Shown: positions 23,160-35,422 of the stretch, one piece after another
Layout of the letters: each line of letters begins with the position of its first letter
Position numbering within the stretch: the stretch's first letter is position 1
Origin: Polytrichum commune
Lineage: Eukaryota; Streptophyta; Polytrichopsida; Polytrichales; Polytrichaceae
DNA length: 60,000 bases
Assembly (NCBI GenBank): GCA_950295325.1
Contig: OX485806.1
Span: 12,836,001-12,896,000, forward strand
Direction of reading: 5' to 3'
Program-made: the position numbers and the translations under genes
Notes under the pieces: generated by a model
What the model was told of the DNA's origin: nothing
Seen by the model: the letters and a program-made list of their open reading frames with translations, nothing else
Database searches by the model: none

Positions 23160-25600
23160 AACGCGCTCTAGTTATTGTAAAATAAGGGGAAGTTATCATT
23201 TACTATAATTTGTTATGGTCTACAAATATGAAAATATGAAAATAAAGGTAGATGTTCTAATTACAATCCTAAAGTTAATTTTGATAGTATTTGTGCTTAC
23301 CGTAGGACTCAAATGATCATTTGTTGGTAAATCTAGATGCTATCATTCTCCCTCATTTCCCTAGCTCATGACGCATGTTGCATGGTCAAATTACAATGAA
23401 CTACATCATATGGATGAAAAAAATCTTCAAAATCCTTTCTCAAATTTGAAAGGAAGAGTGGGTTAGATATGAAGTATTTAACCTGAAAAATGTTGGTTTC
23501 GAACTCCAAAAATATGAGATATTATTATCACGTCAAATGTTGGTATTTATCTTAAACATCCCTTGATAACGATCTCATATCTAAGTTTTCATCCAATTCA
23601 AACACCCACCCTACTAGCCAGCACTCCAAGAAAATTTGGCACAATGCAAATGCACATACTAACAAATGGAAGAGTGCAACACTTACAACATATGCCACTA
23701 TGGGGAAGAAACGCCAATGGGTTGTACTACAAACACATGTGTATCATGTATTAATGTATTTATCCAAGGTTGACTACATCATGGCAAACAACAAATTCTC
23801 AAATATTAAAATGTCCCCTTCCATTCCATTTATGGCCAAAATATTCAAATTTCCATTGTGGGAGTCCAAATTCGACGGAAAGACGGAAATACGGAAATAC
23901 GGATTCAATTTCCGTATTTTACCTTGCTTATCTGAGGATAATAGGGTCTATTAGGACAAAATTAACGGTACTAGGAAATAGAGTATTATAACCCCGCCTT
24001 GTGCGGTAAAACGACTCTAAATAAGTACTATGACCGGTCCGTCAAATAGGATGGGCGGACCGTGTAATCATGGTCCAAACCATTGGTCCAGACCAAGTAA
24101 CGGACGCGCCAAGATTACCCAACGGCCCGGAAGTGGCGGTTATAACGGGCCTTATGACGGTTGGGGGAAAAGAAAGTCGTTGGTAAAAATGTTAGTAAAA
24201 CCGTTGGTGAGAACCGCCGGAAAACGGTTGGTAACCGTTTTCCGTTACACCAAACGGTAACAGGGGAAGGAAGAGGGAGAAAGGATATTTAAGGGTCCCT
24301 TCCTTCTCCCTCCCACTTTTTTCTGAAAAAGACAACCTGTTGAGAGAACGAGTGGTGAGGTGTTAATTCTTTCGAGCCGCCAGCAGTGGGATTGCTGGGA
24401 CTCTGCACTTTCCAGTCACCGGCAGTGGGCTGTGGTACTTTTGGGCCACCCCCTTTCGAGGGAGCCTAAAAGTATCACACAAGCCCTTCGGTGAAGGTGG
24501 CCTGCATTTGCAGGCGCCCAAGCCGAACCCGGATGATAGGTGTATAACGTGAGTAGTTAGATTTTTAAGGGAGATTAAATATGCGTCGTAGTACCTCCGG
24601 AGGTTAGGCCTTAGTTTTTTACTAGTGTGGCTTTAAACTCCACTAACCAATTTCATATCTAGTTCTAACCTTAACCTACAACCTATTCTACGCGCAGACG
24701 CACCAGCCTTGAAACCAAGGCAATCCTAATTTGTGAATTGGGATGGTTCTGATACACCCAACCGGGTGTGACTCATACCACCCTAACTCAACGAACGGAA
24801 TAACGACAATTTGATGGACCATTCAATTCTTCCTATTTCTTTATTTAGTTCTATTTAGTTTTCTAAGCGGGGGAACTTGGCCTAAGTCCCACCCTTCACA
24901 CAAATTCCTTCTTAATTACTTACTTTTGTTTGCACGTCCTAACTTACTACATTAACATATTAGGCATCACCCCTTACCTCGGGTCTCTTGCCAACAAGGG
25001 TTTACGATTTATTTTGTATGTTTTGATTGTTAAATGTGTTTACACTGGATAGACCACGAAATGCAACTCAATGGGACCAGGGTGACGGGCGACCTGTAGG
25101 TTCAACCTGTTGCGCAATCTTCATAAATTGGGGCCATTACTCCCAATCTATGGGGCCAACAACATAATAGTGGATTCGCGGGTCATTAACCCCACCTTTC
25201 CACCAACAACATTCAGAGTGGTCGTGTCGGTGATTAATCCGACTTACCACACACGAAACTTGCTAATAAATGAAGCTACTACCACAAAACATACCAAGGG
25301 CCCCGAAAACAATGGAATTGGGTACTCCCTTGGCGGTCAAGTGGTCAAGCCACTTGACCTTACGAGATAGGTGAGTGGGTTTAGAGATGCGTACCTTAGC
25401 CGTGCTCCCTCCAATCCTAAATGGAAGGCTTAAGGTTAGTTAATTTACCTCAATTTTCCTCGGTTGATTTGGGCTTGATGTAGGCCGAGCCGCTACCTCC
25501 TTCCTTGCTCCACTTTCCGAGCGTCGACCTTGCCTCCTTCTTTGTAACTAGTTTGGTAGTAAGCGTACCTTAGTTAACAATTAAAATATAAAGTGTTATT
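23160..25600 (+). other. probable LTR-derived sequence, no gene
   Basis: No coding region is recognised. From about 23990 the sequence becomes GC-richer, with a TATA-like ATATTTAA near 24283 followed by a pyrimidine-rich stretch, resembling an LTR U3/R junction. I could not place termini, primer site or a partner LTR. Confidence 0.3.
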
Positions 25601-25679
25601 CTGCCCTGTAATTTAATCCTAAGCATAATTTTTATACTTAGTGCACCAAATTATCTTTCCAATGATCTAAAAATCACTC

Positions 25680-26440
25680 TAATCGGATAAGAAATGCAAA
25701 AGTTATGAGGGTTGGAAGTGTGAGGTCGATTCAACCGACCCTTCCAACCCACCTATCTACCTTCTAACTTCAAAAATTCATAGCACATTCCTTACTACTT
25801 GGATCTAGGCTTTCCTTATACCATTGGAAAGCTATGAACAAGCTCTAACTAGAAAAAATTATGACATCAGCAGGTTAAGCTAATAGAAATTCAGCGGACT
25901 CCTTGTAACACAGCAGTCAATCAAGAAGGCTTAAACTATGTATCTCGCCTTCAACAATTCATATCTAATTCAAATCTTAGTCAAATCAAACGTTCTATAT
26001 GACCCTGGAGAGATATTAAAAATATGTATTTGATAAAAATATGTGATTAGAAAGGTAAGCCAAAGTGAACCCAGCAGGTCCTCTGTAATGCAGCAGTCAA
26101 CCAAAAGTTCTCAAACTATGTGTCCCATCTTGCACAATTCATATCTAATTCAAATCATGCTCAAATCAAATGTTCTAAGCCATTTTGGAAAGCTACACAA
26201 AAGTTCTACTTGGGAAAAATATAATTTCTTGGAATTAAAATTCCTATTGGGCTCGCAGGTCTGATCCAGCAGCCGCTACCCACAAGACCACCCAGTTTTT
26301 CTACTCCATCTTTGAAAATCCATAACTAATTGTCATCTCAACCAAATCACAAATGGGAAACGGCTATGGATAGCTATATGAAATCTCTCTAAGAGAAAAA
26401 TGATAAGTATCTTGTTCTAGCTTTTGAACTAAGCCTTTAG
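25680..26440. repeat. imperfect direct repeats, about 140 bp
   Basis: Blocks near 25910 and 26090 share CAGCAGTCAA, AATTCATATCTAATTCAAAT and TCAAATCAAA. A third, weaker unit lies near 26280-26350. This style of repeat is common in plant LTRs. 26440-27280 has no gene; the open frames there overlap AT- and GC-rich simple sequence. Confidence 0.5.
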
Positions 26441-27282
26441 GGCATTGGCAGATGAGGTCTATAATGCCTCTACTCAAAACTCTACCATCCAACCTACCTC
26501 TACAAAAGAAGGAATAATTTTGTTGGTGTGTTAATAAACACACAACCTAACTAGGAGAGAGAGAGTAGAGGAGGTTCTCAAGCCTTTCTTCTAGACCATT
26601 GAGAATACATGCTAAAGGATTTTTTCCTAACTACATTGAAGCAGGGCTTCGCCCAAAAACTAGAGAAAGAGAGAGAGCTACAAGGTGGAAGGAGGGGTTT
26701 TTAAACCCTCTCACAAAAGGGTTGGACCCCTCCTCCACCGGATCCATTTTTCAAACCCTTTCCCGAAATTTTGGCTCGGGGGTTTTCCCGGTTGAGGTTG
26801 CCACCCTCTCGCCGAGGTGGCTCCGACAAAAAACCTTTAGAAATCTTTCTAATTTTTCCGCCATCGAGTTGGCAAGGGGGCAAGTGGGCAAGTAGCCCCT
26901 TGCTCTGTTTCTTTTTTGTCTTCAAAAGTCTTCAAGCCGATTTTATCTTCTTACCTAAACCACCTCTAATAGTCTTGTGTGCCTCACACTAACTAATAAA
27001 CTAACACTTGCTTAGCTAGCATCTACTAACATTTGCTTAATAACTAGCATCTACTAATATTTGCTTAGCTAGTTGTTTTTACTAGCTAGCACATTTTTTC
27101 TACTTTGCTATCTTCTAGCACTACTTAGTTTCATTTTGACCTTCCTTCTTCTAGGCTAAATGCTAAATGAACTAATTTTTCCTAAATTCCCTATCAATTC
27201 TAACTTTTAATGCTAACATTCTAACTAAAAGTGATCCCGCAGAGTGGTGGACCACTCAAAGGGTTCACAGGCTAGAAAAAAT

Positions 27283-29453
27283 ATTCACCTAGTCCGAGAG
27301 GTAGTCCGGCAAGGAAGATGAGGCTAATGCATTCTTCACAACCAATTCTCTCATGATATACCTACATGACAAAACAAGAATGTAAGAAAACCAAGAAAAC
27401 GAGCAATAAATGAAATTAAGGAGAGGTGCAAAGTGGAGGATAGATGTATTACCGATAGGTCACACGCTTGATAGCGAGAGCCCCCTCCTCGAACTCCAAG
27501 AGATTATCACCTTTGGCAAAGGCAATGTCAGACTTATCGCCGAGGTAAGTCTTGAAGGCCTTGTCCCAAAGGACAATCCGCCAATGATCAACGTACTTAC
27601 GAGGGCGTAAGATAGTTTCTGATGCGTCCCAATCAATGTCGACGGAGAGGCTCTCTTCTAAGGTCTCAATTTCAACCGCGACTTCCTTCTCCAACTGCAG
27701 AGAGGGAGATGATTAGATATGAGATAAATAGAATAGAGGAAAATGAAAATGAAGAAGGCCGAGGAATGGATTTACCTGAGCCCAGAAGGACGCCTTGTGT
27801 AGCCAGTCGTCCAAAGCCCTCTCCCTCATAGGCTTGTCGACGGGGAACTTGTTATCTAACCTTTCACGAAGGGGGGCGTTCCACCAATGAAGCCACTTAG
27901 CTTTTAACGAAGCTTCGACCGGGCATGTGACAATTTTTTACAATTTTTCAATTGTCATGTCCGTCGAAGAGAACTCATTAAAATGGCGGTCAATCTGTGC
28001 ACAAAATAAAAATGATTTGAGTTCAAAAGAGTAATAGAGTTGAAGAGTGATTTGGATGAAATGCGTTCAAGAGTGATTTGAGTTCAAAAGAGTACCTCAT
28101 GAAAAAAATCCTCTCCATTGTCAGGGTGTGCAACGGATATGTACTTCTCAAAAGAATGGGCCCAAATACTTTTGATTGTCTTCTCTTGGACCTTGGTCAT
28201 AACATTCCATATCTCAGTGGCTGACCTCTCCGCAACGGGTGTGGTCTCACGGTAATGCCTCACTGCAAGGTCTGCTTGAGCCGAAATGTCTCTCTGCAAG
28301 AAATGACCTTGTGAGTTCATATAATCGGCATGGAAATTATCTATGTTGGAAGCTCTAAATGATTGAATGCACAAAACCATACCTTGTAAAGGAACTTAAC
28401 GAACACATCCGCGGTCAAGGTGTACCAAGTTGGGCGACTCTCCTTTATCTTCTCGCATGCTTTGTAATCAGATGGCGATATGAGATCCTTGAAGGTGGAC
28501 AACTCTAACCTTCCAAAAGTGCGGATTCGAAGGAGCTTGGCTGGAATGTTTGCCTTGACATAATCATGCTCGGTTGACCTGAGAGAAAATATGTGAGGAA
28601 CGTGAGGTGAAAAAAATGGAAAAAAATTGAAACAAAAATGAAAAATGAATGAAAAAAATGAGTGAGCTTACCAATTAATGTCGCTCATGGCATTGAGGAA
28701 TACACCGGTGTATCCTCTAGGATCAACAACAATGCAATCCACCGAAATATGCCAACTCTTGTCATCGGCGTGGTGGTTATTGATGTGTCTCCACCAAGCG
28801 GTGAAACGATGATTGCCTTCCCAGACGAAGAACATCTTCCCGGCGAAATGTGCAAGATCCGGATCCTCCTTGAGCTTGGCGTCAAATTCTGCGGAGGCCT
28901 CTTGCCAGAGAGGGCTCCAAGAGGCCATAATGCCAGGGGGAATGGGGAGGTCCTCGGGAACGTCATTGAAAACAGACACGTAAAGAACCCGATCACCCTC
29001 TCGGTATCCCATTACAAATTCACATTCCAAGCGCTGCACCTCAACCTCACTGATAGAACGGACGAGAGGGAGGGCTCTCAAGCGGCACAAAGGAATGAAT
29101 AAGCGGGACTTACAGGTTGGCTTAATCCGGAGGCGTTGGATAACACCAATGGAGTCCTCCTTTTGTGATTTCCGAAGCTCAAGCTCACACACCATGGGAT
29201 CCGTGTCGACAACTGCTTGAACGGCATCTTCGCTCATTGTGAGAGCCTAACAAAAACACAAACAATAAAACCATGCTTAGAAAGCTAGAACTCAAAACAC
29301 TTGCTCAACAACTATCCAACTCACCTCTACTTGTAATGGGCCCTGCGAATTGAGACTCTCAACCTGCACAGCTTCAACTTCAACCGCGGGGGCCGCAAGA
29401 ACAACATCCTCTCCAGATTGGGGTTGCGATTGTGCAACCTGTGAAGAGTCCAT
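27283..29453 (-). pseudogene. gene Y: ParB-like transposon gene, 3' truncated
   Basis: Minus-strand exons inferred from splice borders: 29453-29325, 29246-28672, 28578-28383, 28293-28096, 27994-27776, 27694-27453 and 27361-27283. All are phase-compatible. The protein starts MDSSQVAQSQPQ. Exon 2 contains VWEGNHRFTAWWRHI followed by WHISVDCIVVDP, resembling the G-x-HR-x-x-A and following strand of ParB/Srx-type domains. Later exons hold LERALDDWLHKASFW-like helical segments, and the last two match the first exons of Y' (LWDKAFKTY versus LWDNAFPTF). A TAA lies in frame in exon 5 (about 27938-27940), and the frame ends at YLSD-TAG near 27283 where the methylase-like part should follow. No counterpart lies to the left. 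ParB-N-terminus plus DNA-methylase fusions are known in bacteria and phages. The eukaryotic-transposon version here is my inference. Confidence 0.5.
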
Positions 29454-31941
29454 ATCCTAAGAACATGGAGAAAATGAGAATTTCACAAAAGAAAAGTCAA
29501 TAACTTCGTAACTATAAAGAAACAAATCCTCACAAAAACAATACAAGGCCGAGAGCAAACTACAAATGGAAATGGCCGAATGCTAAGTCAAGTAGTCAAC
29601 TCTAGCACTAACCTACCTACGAATGAGAGGCCTCGGATCCGAGGCCTCTTTTCCTACCTCCTCGTTATGCACTACCCAAAAGAAAAAGGCCGAGAGAAAT
29701 CTTATGTGAACATAGCAGTTTGACTTTTCAAGCCCATACATTGTCTCCAAAATGAGGCCTCGGATCCGAGGCCTCTTCACAAACCTCCTACTCATGTAGT
29801 ACCCAAAACAAGAAGGCTGAGAACAACCTTACACGAACATAACATTTTGATTTTTCTAGCATAAAATTGATACAAACATGAGGCCTCGGATCCGAGGCCT
29901 CTTCCCAACACACATACTTATTCACTACCCAAAATAAGAAGGCCGAGAGCATTCAAAAATGAACATAAGATTTTAATTTTTCAAGCACATACCTTGACAC
30001 AAAAATGAGGCCTCGGATCCGAGGCCTCTTCACAATGTACCTACTTATGCACTACCCAAAACAAGAGGGCCAAGCGCATTAAAAAATGAACACAACATTT
30101 TAACTTTTCATGCACATACCTTGACACAAAAATGAGGCCTCGGATCCGAGGCCTCTTCCGAATGCCCCTCCTTATGAAATACATACTACAGAAAATGGCC
30201 GAGAGAATTCAAAAATGAACCTAACATTTTCATTTTTCAAGCACACAACCTGACTCAAAAATGAGGCCTCGGATCCGAGGCCTCTTCCAAATGCCCCCCC
30301 TTGATGATTTTAAAACCTAACCAATTTACTTGTTACATGGCTCACAGGTGTTCACCCGTGAGGTTCACATTTGATGATGTTCCAGGGGAGGTCACTCCAT
30401 TGCCAAGTTGCATCACCAAAATGGGTCAAAATTTTCTCAAATTTTTTTGGGAGGTAGATATACATGATATCTATTACACAGTAAAATATCATGACCAAAT
30501 TTGATGACCATATTTTTCTAGAAAACATACCATTTCTACCTAGAATGACGCAGAATTCAACTACAACAATTACTAGGAAAAATGAAGATGACAAAAAATT
30601 TCAAAAAAATATTCAAAAGATATAATCAATGGTTATGAATATAGAGAAAAAAAATCATAATTTTTAAAAATATTTGACATGGAGACATCTCCCCGTGATG
30701 ATGTTAAATCCTACCCAAGTTACCTGTTACATGGCCCACGGGCGTTCGCCCGTGGGGCACACATTTGATGATGTTAAAACCTAACCAAGTTACTTGTTAC
30801 ATGGCCCACGGGCGTTCGCCCGTGGGGCACAAGGCAGAGAGCAAGGAACCAAAAAAGCAAGAAAGTTGACATTCTATTAGTTTGAGAAATCAAGAACCTC
30901 ACCTCTCTCAAAACCCTACCTCTCACATACTCAAACTTACACAAATATGAGGCCTCGGATCCGAGGCCTCTTCCCCTAGCTGCTTCTTATGCACTACACA
31001 AAACAAGACAAGGCCGACAACAATTGATGTGCACATAACATTTTGATTTTTCAAGCACAAACCTACCCACAAATAAGAGGCCTCGGATCCGAGGCCTCTT
31101 CCTATGGCTCCCACTTATGCACTACCCAAGAGAAGAAATGGCCGAGAGCAAGGAATCAAGAAAGCAAGAAAGTTGACATTCCATTAGGTTGAAAAATCAA
31201 GAACCTCGCCTCTCTAAAACCCCTACCTTTCACATACTCAAACTTACACAAATATGAGGCCTCGGATCCGAGGCCTCTTCCCCTAGCTGCTTCTTATGCA
31301 CTACACAAAACAAAACAAGGCCGACAACAATTGATGTGCACATAACATTTTGATTTTTCAAGCACAAACCTACCCACAAATAAGAGGCCTCGGATCCGAG
31401 GCCTCTTCCTATGGCTCCCACTTATGCACTACCCAAGAGAAGAAATGGCCGAGAGCAAGGAATCAAGAAAGCAAGAAAGTTGACATTCCATTAGTTTGAG
31501 AAATCAAGAACCTCGCCTCTCTCAAAACCCTACCTCTCACATACTCAAACTTACACAAACAAGAGGCCTCGGATCCGAGGCCTCTTCACAAACCTCCTAC
31601 TCATGTAGTACCCAAAACAAGAAGGCCGAGAGCAATCTTACACGAACATAACATTTTGATTTTTCTTAAATAAAATTGACTCAAACATGAGGCCTCGGAT
31701 CCGAGGCCTCTTCCCAAAACACATACTTATTCACTACCCAAAACAAGAAGGCCAAGAGCATTCAAAAATGAACATAAGATTTTCATTTTGCAAGCACATA
31801 CCTTGACACAAAAATGAGGCCTCGGATCCGAGGTCTCTTCACAAAGTACCTACTTATGCACTACCAAAAACAAGAGGGCCAAGAGCATGAACATAAATTT
31901 TTAATTTTTCAAGCACAAACCTTGACACAAAAAAGAGGGCT

Positions 31942-32128
31942 CAGACCTCCATATCTTCCACGTTTGGTCTCCGAATCTAACAATCAACCACTCTATCGTC
32001 ATCTACGTGAAATGTAGATGCCGATGGACACCTCACTTGCCCCATTTGGGCAAAAATCAAGGAAGTTATGCCTGTTTAAACATTCGCAGTCCCGGGAGCC
32101 ACTCCCAGGGGACTGCTGATCGAGGGCA
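31942..32128 (-). repeat. module related to chromovirus A LTR (copy 1)
   Basis: Shares, in order, ACCACTCTATC, TCATCTACGTGAAATGTAGATG, GATGGAC-CCTCACTTGCCCCATT, AGGAAGTTATGCCTGTTT and GCAGTCCCGGGA with the family A LTR near 36950-37135. Similarity is clear but diverged. Unlike the LTRs, it is embedded in the palindrome array without TG/CA ends. Confidence 0.75.
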
Positions 32129-32424
32129 CTAAAAGGAGGCCTCGGATCCGAGGCCTCATTTTTAAACTAGTGTACATACTCAAAAACAAGCAAAGTGCCT
32201 CATTCATACAAGCTATACGTTGAATCAAAAAACCTCAAGTGGCCTCGGCTGAGAGGCCTCGGATCCGAGGGCTCACACACAAAGTAATTTACGTACTCCA
32301 AACCAACCATAGTGCCTCATCCGTACACTAGTTTTGGAACACATAAAAGAGGCCTCGGATCTGAGGCCTCTTCTCCTAGCTCCTACATATGCACTTAACA
32401 AAACACATTTCCCCCCCTCCCGGC

Positions 32425-32617
32425 AGCTTCAGACCTCCATATCTTCCACGTGTGGTCTCCGAATCTAACAATCAACCACTCTATCGTCATCTACATGAAA
32501 TATAGATGCCGATGGACACCTCACTTGGCCCATTTGGGCAAAACTCAAGGAAGTTATGCCTGTTTAAACATTCGCAGTCCCGGGAGCCACTCCCTGGGGA
32601 CTGCTGATCGAGGGCAC
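32425..32617 (-). repeat. module related to chromovirus A LTR (copy 2)
   Basis: Second copy of the same module, beginning CAGCTTCAGACCTCCATATC and ending GACTGCTGATCGAGGGCAC, nearly identical to the first copy and part of a duplicated higher-order unit with the palindrome immediately following. Confidence 0.75.
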
Positions 32618-34083
32618 TAAAAGGAGGCCTCGGATCCGAGGCCTTATTTTCAAACTAGTTTACATACTCAAAAAAAAGCAAAGTGCCTCATTCATACAAG
32701 CTATACGTTGAATCAAAAAACCTCAAGTGTCCTCGGATCCGAGGCCTTACACACAAACTAGTTTACATACTCAAAACCAACCAAAGTGCCTCTTCCGTAC
32801 ACTTGTTTTGGAACACATAAAAGAGGCCTCGGATCCGAGGCCTCATTCACAAACTAGTTTACATACTCAAAACAAACCAAAGTGCCTCATCCGTACACGT
32901 GTTTTGGAACACATAAAAGAGGCCTCGGATCCGAGGCCTCATTCACAAACTAGTTTACATCCTCAAAAACAAGCAAAGTGCCTCATTCATACAAGTTATA
33001 CTTTGAATCAAAAAACCTCAAGTGGCCTCGGCCGAGAGGCCTCGGATCTGAGGCCTCACACACAAACTAGTTTACATACTCAGAACCAACCAAAGTGCCT
33101 CATAAAGACATGCCTAACCAAGTTACTTGTTACATGGCCCACGGGCGTTCGCCCGTGGGGCACAAGGCAGAGAGCAAGGAATCAAAAATGGAAGAAAGTT
33201 GACATTCCATTAGTTTGAGAAATCAAGAACCTCACCTCTCTCAAAACCCTACCTCTCACATACTCAAACTTACACAAATATGAGGCCTCGGATCCGAGGC
33301 CTCTTCCCCTAGCTCCTTCTTATGCACTACACAAAACGAGCCAAGGCCGAGAGCAATTGATGTGCACATAACATTTTGATTTTTCAAGCACAAACCTACC
33401 CACAAATAAGAGGCCTCGGATCCGAGGCCTCTTCCTATGGCTCCCACTTATGCACTACACAATAGAAGAAATGGCCGAGAGCAAGGAATCAAGAAAGCAA
33501 GAAAGTTGACATTCCATTAGTTTGAGAAATCAAGAACCTCGCCTCTCTCAAAACCCTACCTCTCACATACTCAAACTTACACAAATAAGAGGCCTCGGAT
33601 CCGAGGCCTCTTCCCCTAGCTCCTTCTTATGCACTACACAAAACAAGACAAGGCCGAGAGCAATTGATGTGCACATAACATTTTGATTTTTCAAGCACAA
33701 ACCTACCCACAAATAAGAGGCCTCGGATCCGAGGCCTCTTCCTATGGCTCCTACTTATGCACTACACAATAGAAGAAATGGCCGAGAGCAAGGAATCAAG
33801 AAAGCAAGAAAGTTGACATTCCATTAGTTTGAGAAATCAAGAACCTCGCCTCTCTCAAAACCCTACCTTTCACATACTCAAACTTACACAAATATGAGGC
33901 CTCGGATCCGAGGCCTCTTCCCCTAACTCGTTCTTGTGCACTACACAAAACGAGACAAGGCCGAGAGCAACATGATGTGCACATAACCTTTTGATTTTTC
34001 AAGCACAAACATACCTTTCTTGACATGTTCCTAAACCCAAATCAAGACAAGGCCGAAAGCAAGTCAAGCTGATATTCCAAATA

Positions 34084-35103
34084 CTATGGGAAATCAAAGT
34101 GATAGAAAGCAGAAACGTTGGCGAACATAGCTTGGCCGAGATCCCGACACCTTACTAGAATTTGGAGTATGCCCTCCACTGAAGCCCCTATATTGGCGCC
34201 ACTATCTTCCGAGGTCCTGTCCTCTGTCGGCGTTATTGGAGTGCTTCTCGAATCTCCGAGGTTTACTTGCGCCATTCCTCTCCCGCGGCCACGCCCTCGC
34301 CTTGATGTTTGTTGTGTTCCGCCCGCCTTGCTTCGCAGAAATCTTGAAGCAGGGGTCACAACATCCACACTTAGGGTTTCTGCGCATGGGTCTCCTCCTT
34401 CAGCTCTTTCGCGGCCTCCCAACAAATTTGATTTCAGATCTTCCTTTGCCGCTTTCCTCTTGGACGCCTTCATTTTTTCTCTTGCTTGAATCGTTGGTTG
34501 TCCCGACATCGGTTCTCTCTTCTAACGCCTTCTCAATTTGTTGTGCTACCTCCTTGTTGTCTTCTTCGTAGATATTTCCACTATCTCCACCCCCCCCCCT
34601 CTTCCTATATTTAAGATAAAACAATGTTTATAACAATGATGACAAACCATAATATCTAAAAGAAAAGTTGTTTCACAGTTGAATATGTTCTACCATTTTC
34701 ATTATGTGCTCAAACAACTGAATATATGGAGAACCCGAAGAATACGTACGACACTTGTAGAGTTTGTCTCTTCGCGTGAGTCCTCTTGGATGTTGTCGTT
34801 TCCCAACTCCTCCACTTCTGCCATTGGTTGCGCTTTACTTCCGTCCGCCTCTTCTACAATCGGTGATAAATGAAAAGGCCGAATCCCACAGTCTAGCCTC
34901 CACGAAGGTTTCCGCAAGTCCTTTATGCTTTGGCTCAAATCCTCGGGCGTCCCACGGCCCTCGATTGGCGTTTTCCTTGCCTGTGACTTTTGTGTCCTCA
35001 CTGTCTTTCTCTTCTTATCAGTGTAATGTGTAGACGATCGCCCCCTCTTCTTTTTCTTAGATGGTTCCGTTGTCGGAGGTTGTGAATTGCCTATTTCCTT
35101 CAT
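34084..35103 (-). pseudogene. gene X: basic/acidic low-complexity protein, unknown
   Basis: Starts at an ATG at 35103 and reads MKEIGNSQPP, then a Lys/Arg-rich nuclear-localisation-like patch (KKKKRGRSS, DKKRK) and an acidic end (NIQEDSREETNSTS). A donor GTACGT at 34749 and acceptor ATATAG before 34604 suggest an intron of about 146 bp. The second exon is acidic, then basic, with RRGRGRGRG near 34270-34290. A run of ten G residues (34590-34599) and a frame change near 34410-34500 break the frame, so it may be a pseudogene. No known domain is recognised. It is transcribed away from the MULE transposase start about 300 bp upstream, so the two may share a promoter. A single transcript with gene Y, the array being its intron, cannot be excluded. 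Confidence 0.45.
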
Positions 35104-35422
35104 GTGTTCAACCCTCCCGCAATTCAGACCTATTCGCTCTATTTCCTTTCCACAACCTCACCACATCAAACTCACACATTGGAAAGAAAATGAGCAATCG
35201 CATTCTTCTTAGTATATAATTGCACTACCTCCCGATGGGAGGCGCGCTTTACTATCTGACAACCATCTTTGTAATTAGGGGTATCTTTTTTTAGGATGCC
35301 TGACAGTTTTGTCTCCTTCTTGATATTCATGCGTATTTGTTTATAACTTCATCGTCATCACCATTCTCCTTCTCTATGCATCTTTGCATCTTTGTTCCTT
35401 CACGTTTGCTTTCTCTGCCTTC
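35104..35422. promoter_or_regulatory. divergent promoter region, gene X / MULE transposase
   Basis: About 320 bp between two divergently oriented starts. It holds TATATAAT at 35213-35220, which reads as a TATA box in both directions, about 210 bp before the transposase ATG and 110 bp before the gene X ATG. Also present is a CCTCCCGATGGGAGG hairpin near 35228-35242. Confidence 0.4.

Larger units (their letters stand above)
30341..33159. repeat. second hairpin family, CACGGGCG-TT-CGCCCGTG
   Basis: Perfect hairpins at 30735-30756, 30805-30826 and 33138-33159, plus a diverged one at 30341-30362. Each is preceded by AAGTTACTTGTTACATGG or a close variant. They are interspersed in the larger palindrome array. 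Confidence 0.85.
29627..33917. repeat. large array of palindromes, core GGCCTCGGATCCGAGG
   Basis: About 26 copies of a 22-bp palindrome (core GGCCTCGGATCCGAGGCC), first at 29627-29648 and last at 33896-33917. Most are perfect; variants include 31817, 32250, 32351, 32730 and 33037. Spacing is about 126-129 bp from 29627 to 30262. Further on it alternates about 127 and 178 bp in a higher-order unit repeated near 30951, 31255, 33282 and 33588. Units share AAGGCCGAGAGCA and TTATGCACTAC. The array lies between gene Y and gene X, both on the minus strand. Short open frames inside it, some identical in several units, are repeat shadows. Confidence 0.95.

Noticed and set aside
18760-29453. Y and Y' as two halves of one gene separated by an inversion
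   Set aside because: Both contain the same two exons in diverged form, so they are separate copies.
30923-33447. Identical 63-codon open frames in the array
   Set aside because: They are the palindrome unit read through on the minus strand. Identity follows from unit duplication, with no start context or conserved domain.
29627-33917. CRISPR-like array
   Set aside because: Regularly spaced palindromes recall CRISPR repeats, but the intervening sequence is itself repeated, units are 95-180 bp, and the context is a plant genome with spliced genes.
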